This document shows, piece by piece, positions 33,336 to 41,381 of a stretch of 61,519 bases of DNA. The notes under the pieces were generated by a model, which saw nothing but the letters and a program-made list of their open reading frames with translations, had not been told where the DNA came from and ran no database searches. The stretch lies in contig NZ_JAERQD010000038.1 in the NCBI RefSeq assembly GCF_016735695.1, positions 1-61,519 of the forward strand. Reading direction: 5' to 3'. Source of the stretch: Microvirga zambiensis WSM3693 (GTDB lineage Bacteria > Pseudomonadota > Alphaproteobacteria > Rhizobiales > Beijerinckiaceae). The translations under genes and the position numbers were made by a program. Within the stretch, counting starts at the first letter, position 1. Every line of letters begins with the position of its first letter.

Positions 33336-35258
33336 CTAAGCCCTGACCTTGCGGCTCTCTTCCTGCCCCAGCGCCTCGAACACCTTGCTCACGATGCCGG
33401 CGGCATCGAGCCCGGCCTGGGCATACATGCGCTCGGGCTTGTCCTGGTCCTGATAGATGTCGGGCAGGACCATGGAGCGCACCTTCAGCGTGCCGCGGTC
33501 CAGGGCTCCCTTGTCGGAGAGAAGCTGCAGCACATGGGAGCCGAAGCCGCCGACGGAGCCTTCCTCGACGGTGATCAGCACCTCGTGGTCGCGGGCGAGC
33601 CGCAGAATCAGCTCCTCGTCGAGGGGCTTGGCGAAGCGGGCATCGGCCACGGTGGTGGAAAGCCCGCGCGCCTCCAGTTCCTCTGCCGCCTTCAGGGCCT
33701 CGCCGAGGCGGGTGCCGAGGGCCAGGATCGCGATGCGGCTGCCGTCCTTGACGATACGGCCCTTGCCGATGGCAAGCGGCACGCCCTGTTCGGGCATATC
33801 GACGCCCACGCCCTCGCCGCGCGGGTAGCGGAAGGCGATGGGGCCTGAATCGTAGGCCGCGGCGGTCGCCACCATATGCACGAGCTCCGCCTCGTCGGCG
33901 GCCGCCATCACCACCATGTTCGGCAGGCAGGCGAGATAGGCGATGTCGAAGGAGCCCGCATGGGTGGCACCGTCGGCGCCCACAAGTCCGGCGCGGTCGA
34001 GGGCAAAGCGAACGGGCAGGTTCTGGATCGCCACGTCGTGCACGACCTGGTCGTAGGCGCGCTGCAGGAAGGTGGAATAGATGGCGCAGAAGGGCTTGTA
34101 GCCCTCCGTCGCCATGCCGGCGGCGAAGGTCACCGCGTGCTGCTCGGCGATGCCCACGTCGAAGGTGCGGGCGGGGAATTCCTTGCCGAAGAGGTCGATG
34201 CCGGTGCCGGAGGGCATGGCGGCCGTGACGGCGACGATCTTGTCGTCCTTCGCCGCTTCCTTGATCAGGCTCTCGCCGAACACCTTGGTGTAGGAGGGGG
34301 CGTTGGCCTTGGCCTTGGTCTGCGCGCCGGTCACCACGTCGAAGGTGACGACGCCGTGATACTTGTCGGCGGCGGCTTCCGCCGGCGCGTAGCCCTTGCC
34401 CTTCTTGGTGACCACGTGGACGAGGACCGGTCCGGTCTCGGTGTCGCGCACGTTCTTCAGGATCGGCAGAAGGTGGTCGAGGTTGTGGCCGTCGATGGGG
34501 CCGACATAATAGAAGCCGAGCTCCTCGAACATGGTGCCGCCGGTCCAGAAGCCGCGGGCGAATTCCTCGGCCTTGGCGGCCTTGTCGTAGAGAAATTTCG
34601 GCAGCTTCTTCGCCAGCTGCTTGGCGGTCTCGCGGATGCCGCGATAGGTGCCGCCGGAGACGAGCCGGGCGAGATAGGACGACATGGCGCCGGTGGGCGG
34701 TGCGATCGACATGTCGTTGTCGTTGAGGATGACGATGAGGCGCGAATGCATGGCGCCGGCATTGTTCATGGCCTCATAGGCCATGCCGGCCGACATGGCG
34801 CCGTCGCCGATCACGGCGATCACGTTGTTCTTTTTGCCCTCCAGATCCCGCGCTACGGCCATGCCGAGGCCGGCCGAGATCGAGGTCGAGGAATGGGCCG
34901 CGCCGAAGGGGTCGTATTCGCTCTCCGACCGCTTGGTGAAGCCCGACAGGCCGTCGGCCTGCCGAAGGGTGCGGATCCGGTCGCGGCGGCCGGTAAGGAT
35001 CTTGTGGGGATAGGCCTGATGGCCCACGTCCCAGATCAGCCGGTCGCGGGGCGTGTCGAACACGTAATGCAGCGCCACCGTCAGCTCGACGACCCCCAAG
35101 CCCGCGCCGAGATGCCCGCCGGTGACGGAGACCGCGCCGATGGTCTCGGTCCGCAGCTCGTCCGCCACCTGCCTGAGCTGGTTCTCGGGCAGATGCCTCA
35201 GATCGTCGGGGGTCTTGATGGTGTCGAGGAGGGGTGTGGACAACGTTATACTCGCCAA
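33336..35258 (-). CDS. dxs: 1-deoxy-D-xylulose-5-phosphate synthase
   Basis: 640 residues, full length. First enzyme of the MEP isoprenoid pathway: joins pyruvate and glyceraldehyde 3-phosphate using thiamine diphosphate. Landmarks: the G-G-H-L-G-A-G-L-G-V-V-E-L-T substrate loop, the thiamine diphosphate signature G-D-G-A-M-S-A-G-M-A-Y-E-A-M-N-N-A-G, and the transketolase middle domain V-G-I-A-E-Q-H-A-V-T. It feeds the prenyl synthase encoded near 2 kb. Its start is about 85 bases from xseB, and the two are probably cotranscribed. Confidence 0.97.
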   Translation of the reverse strand: MASITLSTPLLDTIKTPDDLRHLPENQLRQVADELRTETIGAVSVTGGHLGAGLGVVELTVALHYVFDTPRDRLIWDVGHQAYPHKILTGRRDRIRTLRQADGLSGFTKRSESEYDPFGAAHSSTSISAGLGMAVARDLEGKKNNVIAVIGDGAMSAGMAYEAMNNAGAMHSRLIVILNDNDMSIAPPTGAMSSYLARLVSGGTYRGIRETAKQLAKKLPKFLYDKAAKAEEFARGFWTGGTMFEELGFYYVGPIDGHNLDHLLPILKNVRDTETGPVLVHVVTKKGKGYAPAEAAADKYHGVVTFDVVTGAQTKAKANAPSYTKVFGESLIKEAAKDDKIVAVTAAMPSGTGIDLFGKEFPARTFDVGIAEQHAVTFAAGMATEGYKPFCAIYSTFLQRAYDQVVHDVAIQNLPVRFALDRAGLVGADGATHAGSFDIAYLACLPNMVVMAAADEAELVHMVATAAAYDSGPIAFRYPRGEGVGVDMPEQGVPLAIGKGRIVKDGSRIAILALGTRLGEALKAAEELEARGLSTTVADARFAKPLDEELILRLARDHEVLITVEEGSVGGFGSHVLQLLSDKGALDRGTLKVRSMVLPDIYQDQDKPERMYAQAGLDAAGIVSKVFEALGQEESRKVRA

Positions 35259-35344
35259 GCTTCAGCCGGAGGCCGTCCCAAGGAGATAAGGTCCGGGAGG
35301 GCCTCGGTCAAACGCGACACGAAGGCCGTCCCTGCCAAGGCGGG

Positions 35345-35593
35345 TTATTCCGCAACGTCAAGCGGAGCCGTTCCGGAGGCTGCGCCGTCGGGGCCGATGG
35401 TGATCTTCTCGATGCGGGCCTCGGCCTTCTTGAGCAACTGCTCGCAATGCTTCTTCAAAGCTTCGCCGCGCTCGTAGATCGCGATCGAATCCTCCAGGGG
35501 CACATCGCCGCGCTCGAGGCGGCGGACGATGTCCTCGAGCTCGGCCAGGGCCTTTTCGAAGGGGAGGGTCTTGATGGAGGCGGTGTCGGTCAT
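35345..35593 (-). CDS. xseB: Exodeoxyribonuclease VII small subunit
   Basis: 82 residues. Helical partner that joins the large XseA subunit to form the single-strand-specific exonuclease VII. Typical sequence F-E-K-A-L-A-E-L-E-D-I-V-R-R-L-E-R-G. The xseB-dxs order is standard in alphaproteobacteria. xseA is not in this window. Confidence 0.95.
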   Translation of the reverse strand: MTDTASIKTLPFEKALAELEDIVRRLERGDVPLEDSIAIYERGEALKKHCEQLLKKAEARIEKITIGPDGAASGTAPLDVAE

Positions 35594-35628
35594 GCGGATG
35601 TCCGTCAAATGTCTGTCCTCAAGCGATA

Positions 35629-38304
35629 TCACGATGGGATTGCGGCATCGCTGGGTCGGCGTGCGAGGAGTCTCTGATAGACGAGACCGATGCCGATGAG
35701 AACAAGGCCGAGGCCGATAAATGACAGGGCGCGCATCACGCCCTCCAGATTGGCGAGGTCGACGACGAACACTTTCAGCACGGCGAGAATGAGATAGACC
35801 CCTGAGGCGAGGCGGGCGAAGCGGTTGTTGAAGACGAGGCCAAGGCCGAGCAGCAGGATGCCGATGGCGATAAGCGCGACGGAATAGCTCCATTGCTCGC
35901 CCTGCGTGAAGCCCACCCAGGAGGCGAGCTGCGGCCCGGCGAAGACCCGCCTGATCGCGAGCCCGAGATAGGCCGAGAGCAGGAGAAGGCTCAAAATGGC
36001 CGAGGACAGGCCGTACCAGCGGGGCCGGGCGCGGCGCTCGACGAGGGCCAATCCGGCGGCGAGCAGCGCCGGCAGGAGATAGGCCGGGATGAGGGCGTTG
36101 AAGACCGGCCCGCCGGGGATCTCCTCCTCCGACAGCAGCGGGTTGGCGATGAGCAGGAGCCCGCCGGCACAGAGCGTGAGCGACAGGACCTTGAAGATCA
36201 GCGAGCCAAAGCGATAGACCGGGTCGCTCTGCCGGAGATCCATGCGGGTCAGGAGAATCGCGAAGACCAGGCTTTCGGTCGCGACGAGGCCGATTTCCAG
36301 GACATCCGTGGTGGCGGCCAGCGGATCGCCGGCCCGCAGGGCGTGGCGGATCTCGAAGAAGACCAGGAAGGCGGCAAAGGCGATGCCGAGGCTCTCCGTC
36401 AGCCGCACGACCCAGTCGCGGCCCGTGCGCTCGAGCATGCGGCTCGCGACGATGAATGAGAGGGCCGGAACGCCATAGCCGAACAGGAGCCAGTTGATCA
36501 GGATCGGGCCGGGATCGCCGCCGACGATGGTCGGATCCCAGATGAGCCGTCCCAGAACCAGCAGGCCGATGGCGCCGACGGCATATCGAAGCGCGGGGAT
36601 GGAGACCCTTACCGCGACCCAGGCCGTTCCCAGGCCGGTCAGGGCGAAGGCGACCGTGAGCATGCCCTTGTCGAGGGCGAAGGTCAGGCCGAGGGCAAGC
36701 GCCGCCAGCGCAGCCGAAGCCGTCGCGCCGAGCGCGAGCCGCAGGGCGCCCGCCTCCTCGAACACCCGGCGGTCGAGGAAGCGGGATGCCGCCGTGAAGG
36801 CAAGCGCGAGGATTCCGGCGACGAGGGCGAAGGACAGGCTGCGCTCGAGCTCCGCCACCCGCCAATAGGCCGCGATCAGCACGAAAAGCGGCCCGACGGT
36901 CGCGGCAATCGCATACCAGGCGGCGGTCGGCAGGTTCAGGTGGGGCCTGTGCACGAGGCGAAGCAGCGAAGAGCCGGCGATGGCGGCGGGCGCCAGGATT
37001 GCGAGGGCGAGATAGGCCGAGAGGGCGTGCGGCCGGACGGCGAAGGCATCGCCGCTCTGGTAGAACAGGTTTTCGGGCGTGCCGCCGATCTCGCTGCGGA
37101 TCGGCCAGACCAGAAGCGCTCCCGCGACGGTCAGGGCGGCGGAGGCCGCAGCCGGGGCCGCCGGCGCGAATCGCAAGCTTGTGGTCAGGAGGATCAGAAC
37201 CAGGGCGGCGACGAAGACCGGGCGTCCGTCCCCGGCGATCACGGAACCCGATATGGCGATGCCGGCGAGGGCAAAGGCGAAGAGCAGGCCGCTGGCGGCC
37301 CAGTCCGTTCCGGAATCCTCGTCCTCCGCATGCCGGTAGGGGGCGACGACCAGGAAATAGGCGGCAAGCCCTGCCTGGAGGACGAGATGCACCATCGCCG
37401 GCAGGGCGTCGCTTCCGTCGAGGATGAAGATGAGGAACGTCCAGGCCAGGACGCCGGTGGCGGCCGCAAGGGCCAGCCAGCGCCACAGGCGCAGGCGCGC
37501 GACCCCGTAGGCGGGCAGGACCACGAAGGCGAGATAGATCACCAGCGCCCAGGGCTGAGGCTTGTCGGAGGAGACGAGGAGCGGACTTCCCATGGCGCCG
37601 AGCAGGCCGAGTGCGGCGAGGATCGGGCCGTGGAGCGTCGAGGCGACCATGGCGAGGACAGCCACGAGGCCGAGCAGCACGAAGGTCGTCGCCGGGCCGA
37701 TCAGATCGTAGAGCGCGTAGGCCGCATAGGCCGAGGCGAAGGCGCTGCAGGTTCCGGCCGCGGTGAGGATCGCGGGCACGTTGGCCTGCGGAAGGGCGGG
37801 CAGGACGAATTCCCGCTCGCGCCGGCGCAGCCACTCGCCGGCGCCGATGAGAGCCAGCGCGAAGAGGCCGCCGAGCGCGATTCGGGTCGCGGGGCTGAGC
37901 AGGTTCTGCTCGATGGAATAGCGCACGAGAAAGATGCCGCCGAGCGCAAGCGCCACGCCGCCGACCCAGACCGCCCAGCGGGCTCCGAGCTTCTCCTCGA
38001 GATCCTGGCGCGCGGCTGCCGCCTGCGGGATTGCCGCCTGAATGGTCGGGACGGAGACGGCCGGCCGGGGCGGTTCGGCGGCGAAGGTGGGCTTTTCGAC
38101 CGGCGCCTCGGGCTCGGCGGCCGGCGGGGCTTCCGCTGCCGGAGTGACAGGCTGGATGCCGGCATGGGCCAGCTGCCCTTCGAGATGGGCGATGCGCTGC
38201 TGCAGGATGTCGAGCTTGGTCCGCGCGGAGAGGCCGAGGACAAGTCCCGCGATGGCGCAGACCGGAATACTGAGCACCAGCAGGGCGAGGAGGATCATTT
38301 CCAC
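35629..38304 (-). CDS. Large DUF2339 polytopic membrane protein
   Basis: 891 residues. One N-terminal membrane helix is followed by a short coiled coil (D-I-L-Q-Q-R-I-A-H-L-E-G-Q-L) and a Pro/Ala-rich linker. The rest (from about 105) is more than twenty hydrophobic helices in close succession. L-G-A-R-W-A-V-W-V-G-G-V-A-L-A-L-G-G-I-F at the start of the membrane part is the DUF2339 hallmark. Function unknown; the family is widespread in Proteobacteria. It lies just upstream of xseB on the same strand. Confidence 0.88.
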   Translation of the reverse strand: MEMILLALLVLSIPVCAIAGLVLGLSARTKLDILQQRIAHLEGQLAHAGIQPVTPAAEAPPAAEPEAPVEKPTFAAEPPRPAVSVPTIQAAIPQAAAARQDLEEKLGARWAVWVGGVALALGGIFLVRYSIEQNLLSPATRIALGGLFALALIGAGEWLRRREREFVLPALPQANVPAILTAAGTCSAFASAYAAYALYDLIGPATTFVLLGLVAVLAMVASTLHGPILAALGLLGAMGSPLLVSSDKPQPWALVIYLAFVVLPAYGVARLRLWRWLALAAATGVLAWTFLIFILDGSDALPAMVHLVLQAGLAAYFLVVAPYRHAEDEDSGTDWAASGLLFAFALAGIAISGSVIAGDGRPVFVAALVLILLTTSLRFAPAAPAAASAALTVAGALLVWPIRSEIGGTPENLFYQSGDAFAVRPHALSAYLALAILAPAAIAGSSLLRLVHRPHLNLPTAAWYAIAATVGPLFVLIAAYWRVAELERSLSFALVAGILALAFTAASRFLDRRVFEEAGALRLALGATASAALAALALGLTFALDKGMLTVAFALTGLGTAWVAVRVSIPALRYAVGAIGLLVLGRLIWDPTIVGGDPGPILINWLLFGYGVPALSFIVASRMLERTGRDWVVRLTESLGIAFAAFLVFFEIRHALRAGDPLAATTDVLEIGLVATESLVFAILLTRMDLRQSDPVYRFGSLIFKVLSLTLCAGGLLLIANPLLSEEEIPGGPVFNALIPAYLLPALLAAGLALVERRARPRWYGLSSAILSLLLLSAYLGLAIRRVFAGPQLASWVGFTQGEQWSYSVALIAIGILLLGLGLVFNNRFARLASGVYLILAVLKVFVVDLANLEGVMRALSFIGLGLVLIGIGLVYQRLLARRPSDAAIPS

Positions 38305-38353
38305 GAGATGGCCTCGGACGTCTCAAGCGCGCGGCCGTTCCGGATGGAATCGG

Positions 38354-38872
38354 CTAGCAATCGTTAAGCTGTAACATGAAGGGCGTGCCCTCCATAGCCT
38401 CGGTGCCCCGGCCGATCGTGTGGATCGCGTCGACCATCCGGCCCTGCCGGCCGAGAATGTCGTCGGCAAGCGCTATCAGGCGGGCGTTCGGGGTCGCGCT
38501 CGGGGAGGCCGCGCGGAGGATTGCGGCAAGGTCCGCCTCGCCCCGCTCCGGCGCGAGCGCGCAGGCCGCGATATAGGCGGCGGCGGTCGAGCGGCTGATT
38601 CCCGCCCAGCAATGAAACAGGAGCGGGCTCTCCCGGCCCCAGGCGCGGACGAAGGCAAGCAGCGTCTCGATATGCTCCTCCGCCGGCAGCACATAGCCTT
38701 CCCGCGGCTCGACGATGTCGCTGACGCCGATGAAGAGATGCCGCTCCGCCGCAATCGCCGCCGGCCGCTGGACCTCGGCGCCGACACCCATGAGGCTCAC
38801 CACATGGCTCGCGCGGGTCGCGGTCACGGTGTCGTGCAGGCGGGAGAGGGGACAGACGTGAAGGGTCGGCAT
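38354..38872 (-). CDS. Protein-tyrosine/dual-specificity phosphatase-like protein
   Basis: 172 residues. The cysteine phosphatase signature C-x5-R is present as H-C-W-A-G-I-S-R-S-T, with nucleophile Cys88 and Arg94. The start M-P-T-L-H-V-C-P-L-S is preferred. A longer frame to 38995 reads through the family G repeat (G-L-P-S-P-Q-P-S-P-K-R) and is not real protein. Substrate unknown. It lies 50 bases upstream of the DUF2339 gene. Confidence 0.88.
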   Translation of the reverse strand: MPTLHVCPLSRLHDTVTATRASHVVSLMGVGAEVQRPAAIAAERHLFIGVSDIVEPREGYVLPAEEHIETLLAFVRAWGRESPLLFHCWAGISRSTAAAYIAACALAPERGEADLAAILRAASPSATPNARLIALADDILGRQGRMVDAIHTIGRGTEAMEGTPFMLQLNDC

Positions 38873-38919
38873 GGGATTGGTCTCAGGATTGGCGGGCAGG
38901 TTTGCATGCGCGCAATACT

Positions 38920-39066
38920 CCCTCTCCCGTTTGGGAGAGGGTTGGGGTGAGGGAAGGCCGGCGCAGGATACGGCACTGAGCGTCCCATTTCCCAAGCGTC
39001 AATATTCGAGTTTCATTCTGAAATCGCACACCCTCACCCCTACCCCTCTCCCATCCGGGAGAGGGG
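38920..39066. repeat. Family G palindrome
   Basis: Left: CCCTCTCCCGTTTGGGAGAG GGTTGGGGTGAGGG. Right: CACCCTCACCCCTACCCCTC TCCCATCCGGGAGAGGGG. Each end is itself a hairpin and the two pair with each other. It fills the gap between the phosphatase and HD-domain genes. Confidence 0.8.
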
Positions 39067-39072
39067 ATTGCG

Positions 39073-39666
39073 TCACCCCCCCAACGCCCCCGTGACCGTC
39101 CGATGGTAGCGCTCCTCCGCCTCCGACACCGGCCAGGGTTCGAGCAATGTCAGCACCGTGCGCGGCAGGGGATCCGGACGGCCGAAGAACTTGATCGCCT
39201 CCTCGCGGGAAAAGCCCGCGAGGTGCGTCGCCTCGAGAAAGGCCGCCTGGCGGTCGGCCTGCTTGATGAAGCGCTTGAGTGTTGCGGCGGGTTGCGCCGG
39301 CAGTCCGAAATGAAGATGGATCGCCGCGAGCAGGCCTGACTCGATGGTCTTGTAGGCATCGCCGATCACCGCCTTGAACGGCGAGATGATGTCGCCGATC
39401 ACATATTCCGGTGCATCGTGCAGAAGCACTGCGAGACGCCGCTCGCGCGACATGTCCGGATCGATGTGGCTCGCGATCGCCTCCACGAGCAACGAGTGCT
39501 GCGCGACGGAGAAGATGTGTCCGCCGATTGTCTGCCCGTTCCAGCGGGCGACGCGGGCGAGCCCGTGGGCGATGTCGTCGAGTTCGACGTCGAGCGGCGA
39601 GGGGTCGAGCAGGTTGAGGCGGCGGCCGGAAAGCATCCGCTGCCAGACGCGCGGTTCCTTCGCCAT
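39073..39666 (-). CDS. HD-domain phosphohydrolase, YfbR-like
   Basis: 197 residues. HD metal-binding motifs are visible: H near 51-59 (G-G-H-I-F-S-V-A-Q-H-S), H-D in L-L-H-D-A-P-E-Y-V-I-G-D, and a later D (K-Q-A-D-R-Q-A). The family includes 5'-deoxynucleotidases such as YfbR. The initiating ATG shares one base with the stop of the upstream tag gene (TGATG), so translation is coupled. A nucleotide-pool role beside a DNA repair enzyme is plausible. Confidence 0.88.
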   Translation of the reverse strand: MAKEPRVWQRMLSGRRLNLLDPSPLDVELDDIAHGLARVARWNGQTIGGHIFSVAQHSLLVEAIASHIDPDMSRERRLAVLLHDAPEYVIGDIISPFKAVIGDAYKTIESGLLAAIHLHFGLPAQPAATLKRFIKQADRQAAFLEATHLAGFSREEAIKFFGRPDPLPRTVLTLLEPWPVSEAEERYHRTVTGALGG

Positions 39667-40274
39667 CAGAGCGCCTTGGCGAGCGCCGCGCATTCCGCGT
39701 GGCGGAAACAGCCGGTCAGGTGATCGTTGGTCATGCCCACCGCCTGCATGAAGGCATAGACGATGGTGGGGCCGACGAAGTTGAAGCCTTCCTTCTTCAG
39801 CGCCTTCGAGATTTTTCGCGAGATCTCGGTTTCCGTCGGCACGTCCTTGCGGGTCTTCGCATCGGTCTGGACCGGACGTCCGTCGATGAAGTCCCACAGG
39901 AAGCGCGAGAAGCCGCCGCGCTCCTGGATGACGAGCCAGGCGCGGGCGCCGGCGATCGTCGCCTCGATCTTGGCACGGTTGCGCACGATGCCCGTGTCGA
40001 GCATCAGCGCTTCCACCTGCGCTTGGTCGAACCGGGCGATCACGGCAGGATCGAAACCGGCGAAGGCTGTGCGAAAATTCTCGCGCTTGCGCAGGATGGT
40101 GATCCAGGACAGGCCGGCCTGGAAGCCGTCGAGGATGAGTTTCTCGAACAGCGCGCGGTCGTCGAATTCCGGCACGCCCCATTCCGTGTCGTGATACGCG
40201 ACATAGAAGGGATCGGTGCCGGGCCACCAGCAGCGGGTCTTGTGGTCGGGATGCAGGATCAGTCCGTCGCTCAT
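39666..40274 (-). CDS. tag: DNA-3-methyladenine glycosylase I
   Basis: 202 residues. It removes 3-methyladenine from alkylated DNA. The zinc ligands match E. coli Tag: Cys15 and His28 at the N-terminus, His185 and Cys189 at the C-terminus. G-L-S-W-I-T-I-L-R-K-R in the middle is the helix-hairpin-helix region. It is followed by the HD-domain gene with a one-base overlap. Confidence 0.96.
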   Translation of the reverse strand: MSDGLILHPDHKTRCWWPGTDPFYVAYHDTEWGVPEFDDRALFEKLILDGFQAGLSWITILRKRENFRTAFAGFDPAVIARFDQAQVEALMLDTGIVRNRAKIEATIAGARAWLVIQERGGFSRFLWDFIDGRPVQTDAKTRKDVPTETEISRKISKALKKEGFNFVGPTIVYAFMQAVGMTNDHLTGCFRHAECAALAKAL

Positions 40275-40330
40275 GGCACGTGTTTAGCGGGACTGTAAGG
40301 AAACGGGAAGATCCGGCTCATAAGTAACCA

Positions 40331-40437
40331 CCTCATCCTGAGGAGCAGCGAAGCTGCGTCTCGAAGGAGGCTCCAGTGATCTCTGGAAACGCCCTCGTCC
40401 TTCGAGACGCCGCCTACGGCGGCCCTCAGGATGAGGG
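40331..40437. repeat. Family A palindromic element, copy A4
   Basis: CCTCATCCTGAGGAGCAGCG, GTCTCGAAGGAGG, then TCGTCCTTCGAGACGCCGCC and CCCTCAGGATGAGGG. The upstream CCGGCTCATAA matches flanks near 50.5 kb. It abuts the acetyltransferase remnant. Confidence 0.85.
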
Positions 40438-40470
40438 CTTAGGGCGTACAGTTGGGCCAAAATTGGGGGC

Positions 40471-40627
40471 TCAGCCCGGCGCCAGCGGCTTGCGATAATA
40501 GACCACCCGGTCAGAGCATGGCCTGCGCCTCGGCGCGGTGCTCCTGCTCGGAGCCTTCGGGCCACAGCGCGTGCCGGAGCGCGCTCCATTCGTCGAGATT
40601 CTGCAGGGTGCAGAGCTCGATCCTCAC
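40471..40627 (-). pseudogene. Remnant of an AAC(6')-like GNAT acetyltransferase
   Basis: From a GTG, the frame reads an N-terminus typical of aminoglycoside 6'-type acetyltransferases: W-S-A-L-R-H-A-L-W-P-E-G, then H-R-A-E-A-Q-A-M-L before a TGA. One frame over, directly after that stop, R-V-V-Y-Y-R-K-P-L follows, which is the C-terminal strand of the same family. About 100 residues of the middle, including the acetyl-CoA loop, are missing. The gene has been gutted by an internal deletion and cannot be active. Confidence 0.65.
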
Positions 40628-40637
40628 GCCGTTCCCA

Positions 40638-41285
40638 TCATTCACGAGGGCGGGCTCCGCGCGCATCGACCATCTCGGCCATCCGATGGGCCTCGTCCTC
40701 CTGCGACAGCCGCAAGCCTTCCGCAACGCCCTGGCGGTCGGCCTCCGACCGGTTCTGGCTCACCTTCCACTTGCCCTCGATCCGCGTGATCTCGATCTCG
40801 ACCCCGACGATGCCTTTCAGCTGCGCCGCGACGAAGGGAGGGGGCGCATCGCTGACGGCCCAGGGCTCAGACCGCAGGTTCTCCTGGGTTTCCGTCATGG
40901 CGGCGATCTGCTGCCGCAGCCAGTCCGGATCGTCCTTGATCCGGATGCGGCCGCGGGCCTGCACGATGGCGTAGTTCCAGGTCGGCACCACCTTGCCATG
41001 CTCGCGCTTGGCCGCGTACCAGGACGGGGTGATGTAGGCCTCGGGCCCCTGGAAGACGACGAGCGCGTCCTGGTCGGGGTCGAAATCCTGCCATTGGGCA
41101 TTGGCGCGCGAGAGGTGTGTCTTGAGCGTCCCCATGGGCGATGCTTCGGCATCCAGCACGAAGGGAAGGGGATTGGCCAGAAGTCCCGTGCTGCCGAACG
41201 TCACCAGCAGGCCGAGGGGATGGGCCTTGATGAGGGCATGCTGGACCGCAAGGCTGTCCTCGCGGAAATGAGGCGGCTGATACAT
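40638..41285 (-). CDS. PaiB-like FMN-binding split-barrel protein
   Basis: 215 residues, full family length. It opens M-Y-Q-P-P-H-F-R-E-D and carries H-P-L-G-L-L-V-T, L-S-R-A-N-A-Q-W, the conserved Y-I-T-P-S-W-Y, V-P-T-W-N-Y, and K-V-S-Q-N-R-S-E-A-D-R. B. subtilis PaiB is described as a negative regulator of sporulation and protease genes; in most bacteria the role is unknown and FMN or haem binding is presumed. It lies just upstream of the acetyltransferase remnant on the same strand. PaiA is itself an acetyltransferase, so a decayed paiA-like partner is conceivable, although the remnant looks more like AAC(6'). Confidence 0.88.
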   Translation of the reverse strand: MYQPPHFREDSLAVQHALIKAHPLGLLVTFGSTGLLANPLPFVLDAEASPMGTLKTHLSRANAQWQDFDPDQDALVVFQGPEAYITPSWYAAKREHGKVVPTWNYAIVQARGRIRIKDDPDWLRQQIAAMTETQENLRSEPWAVSDAPPPFVAAQLKGIVGVEIEITRIEGKWKVSQNRSEADRQGVAEGLRLSQEDEAHRMAEMVDARGARPRE

Positions 41286-41381
41286 GGCATTTCCGTCCGA
41301 TTTCGCGCGGATGCTAGCGTTTCACGCGAGCGCGAACCAATCAAAAATCCCGATATTGCGCATCACATGCTGCGATAGGCG

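Noticed and set aside
38873..38995. N-terminal extension of the tyrosine phosphatase
   Set aside because: It is translated from the family G palindrome (P-S-P-Q-P-S-P-K-R) and is not conserved-looking protein.
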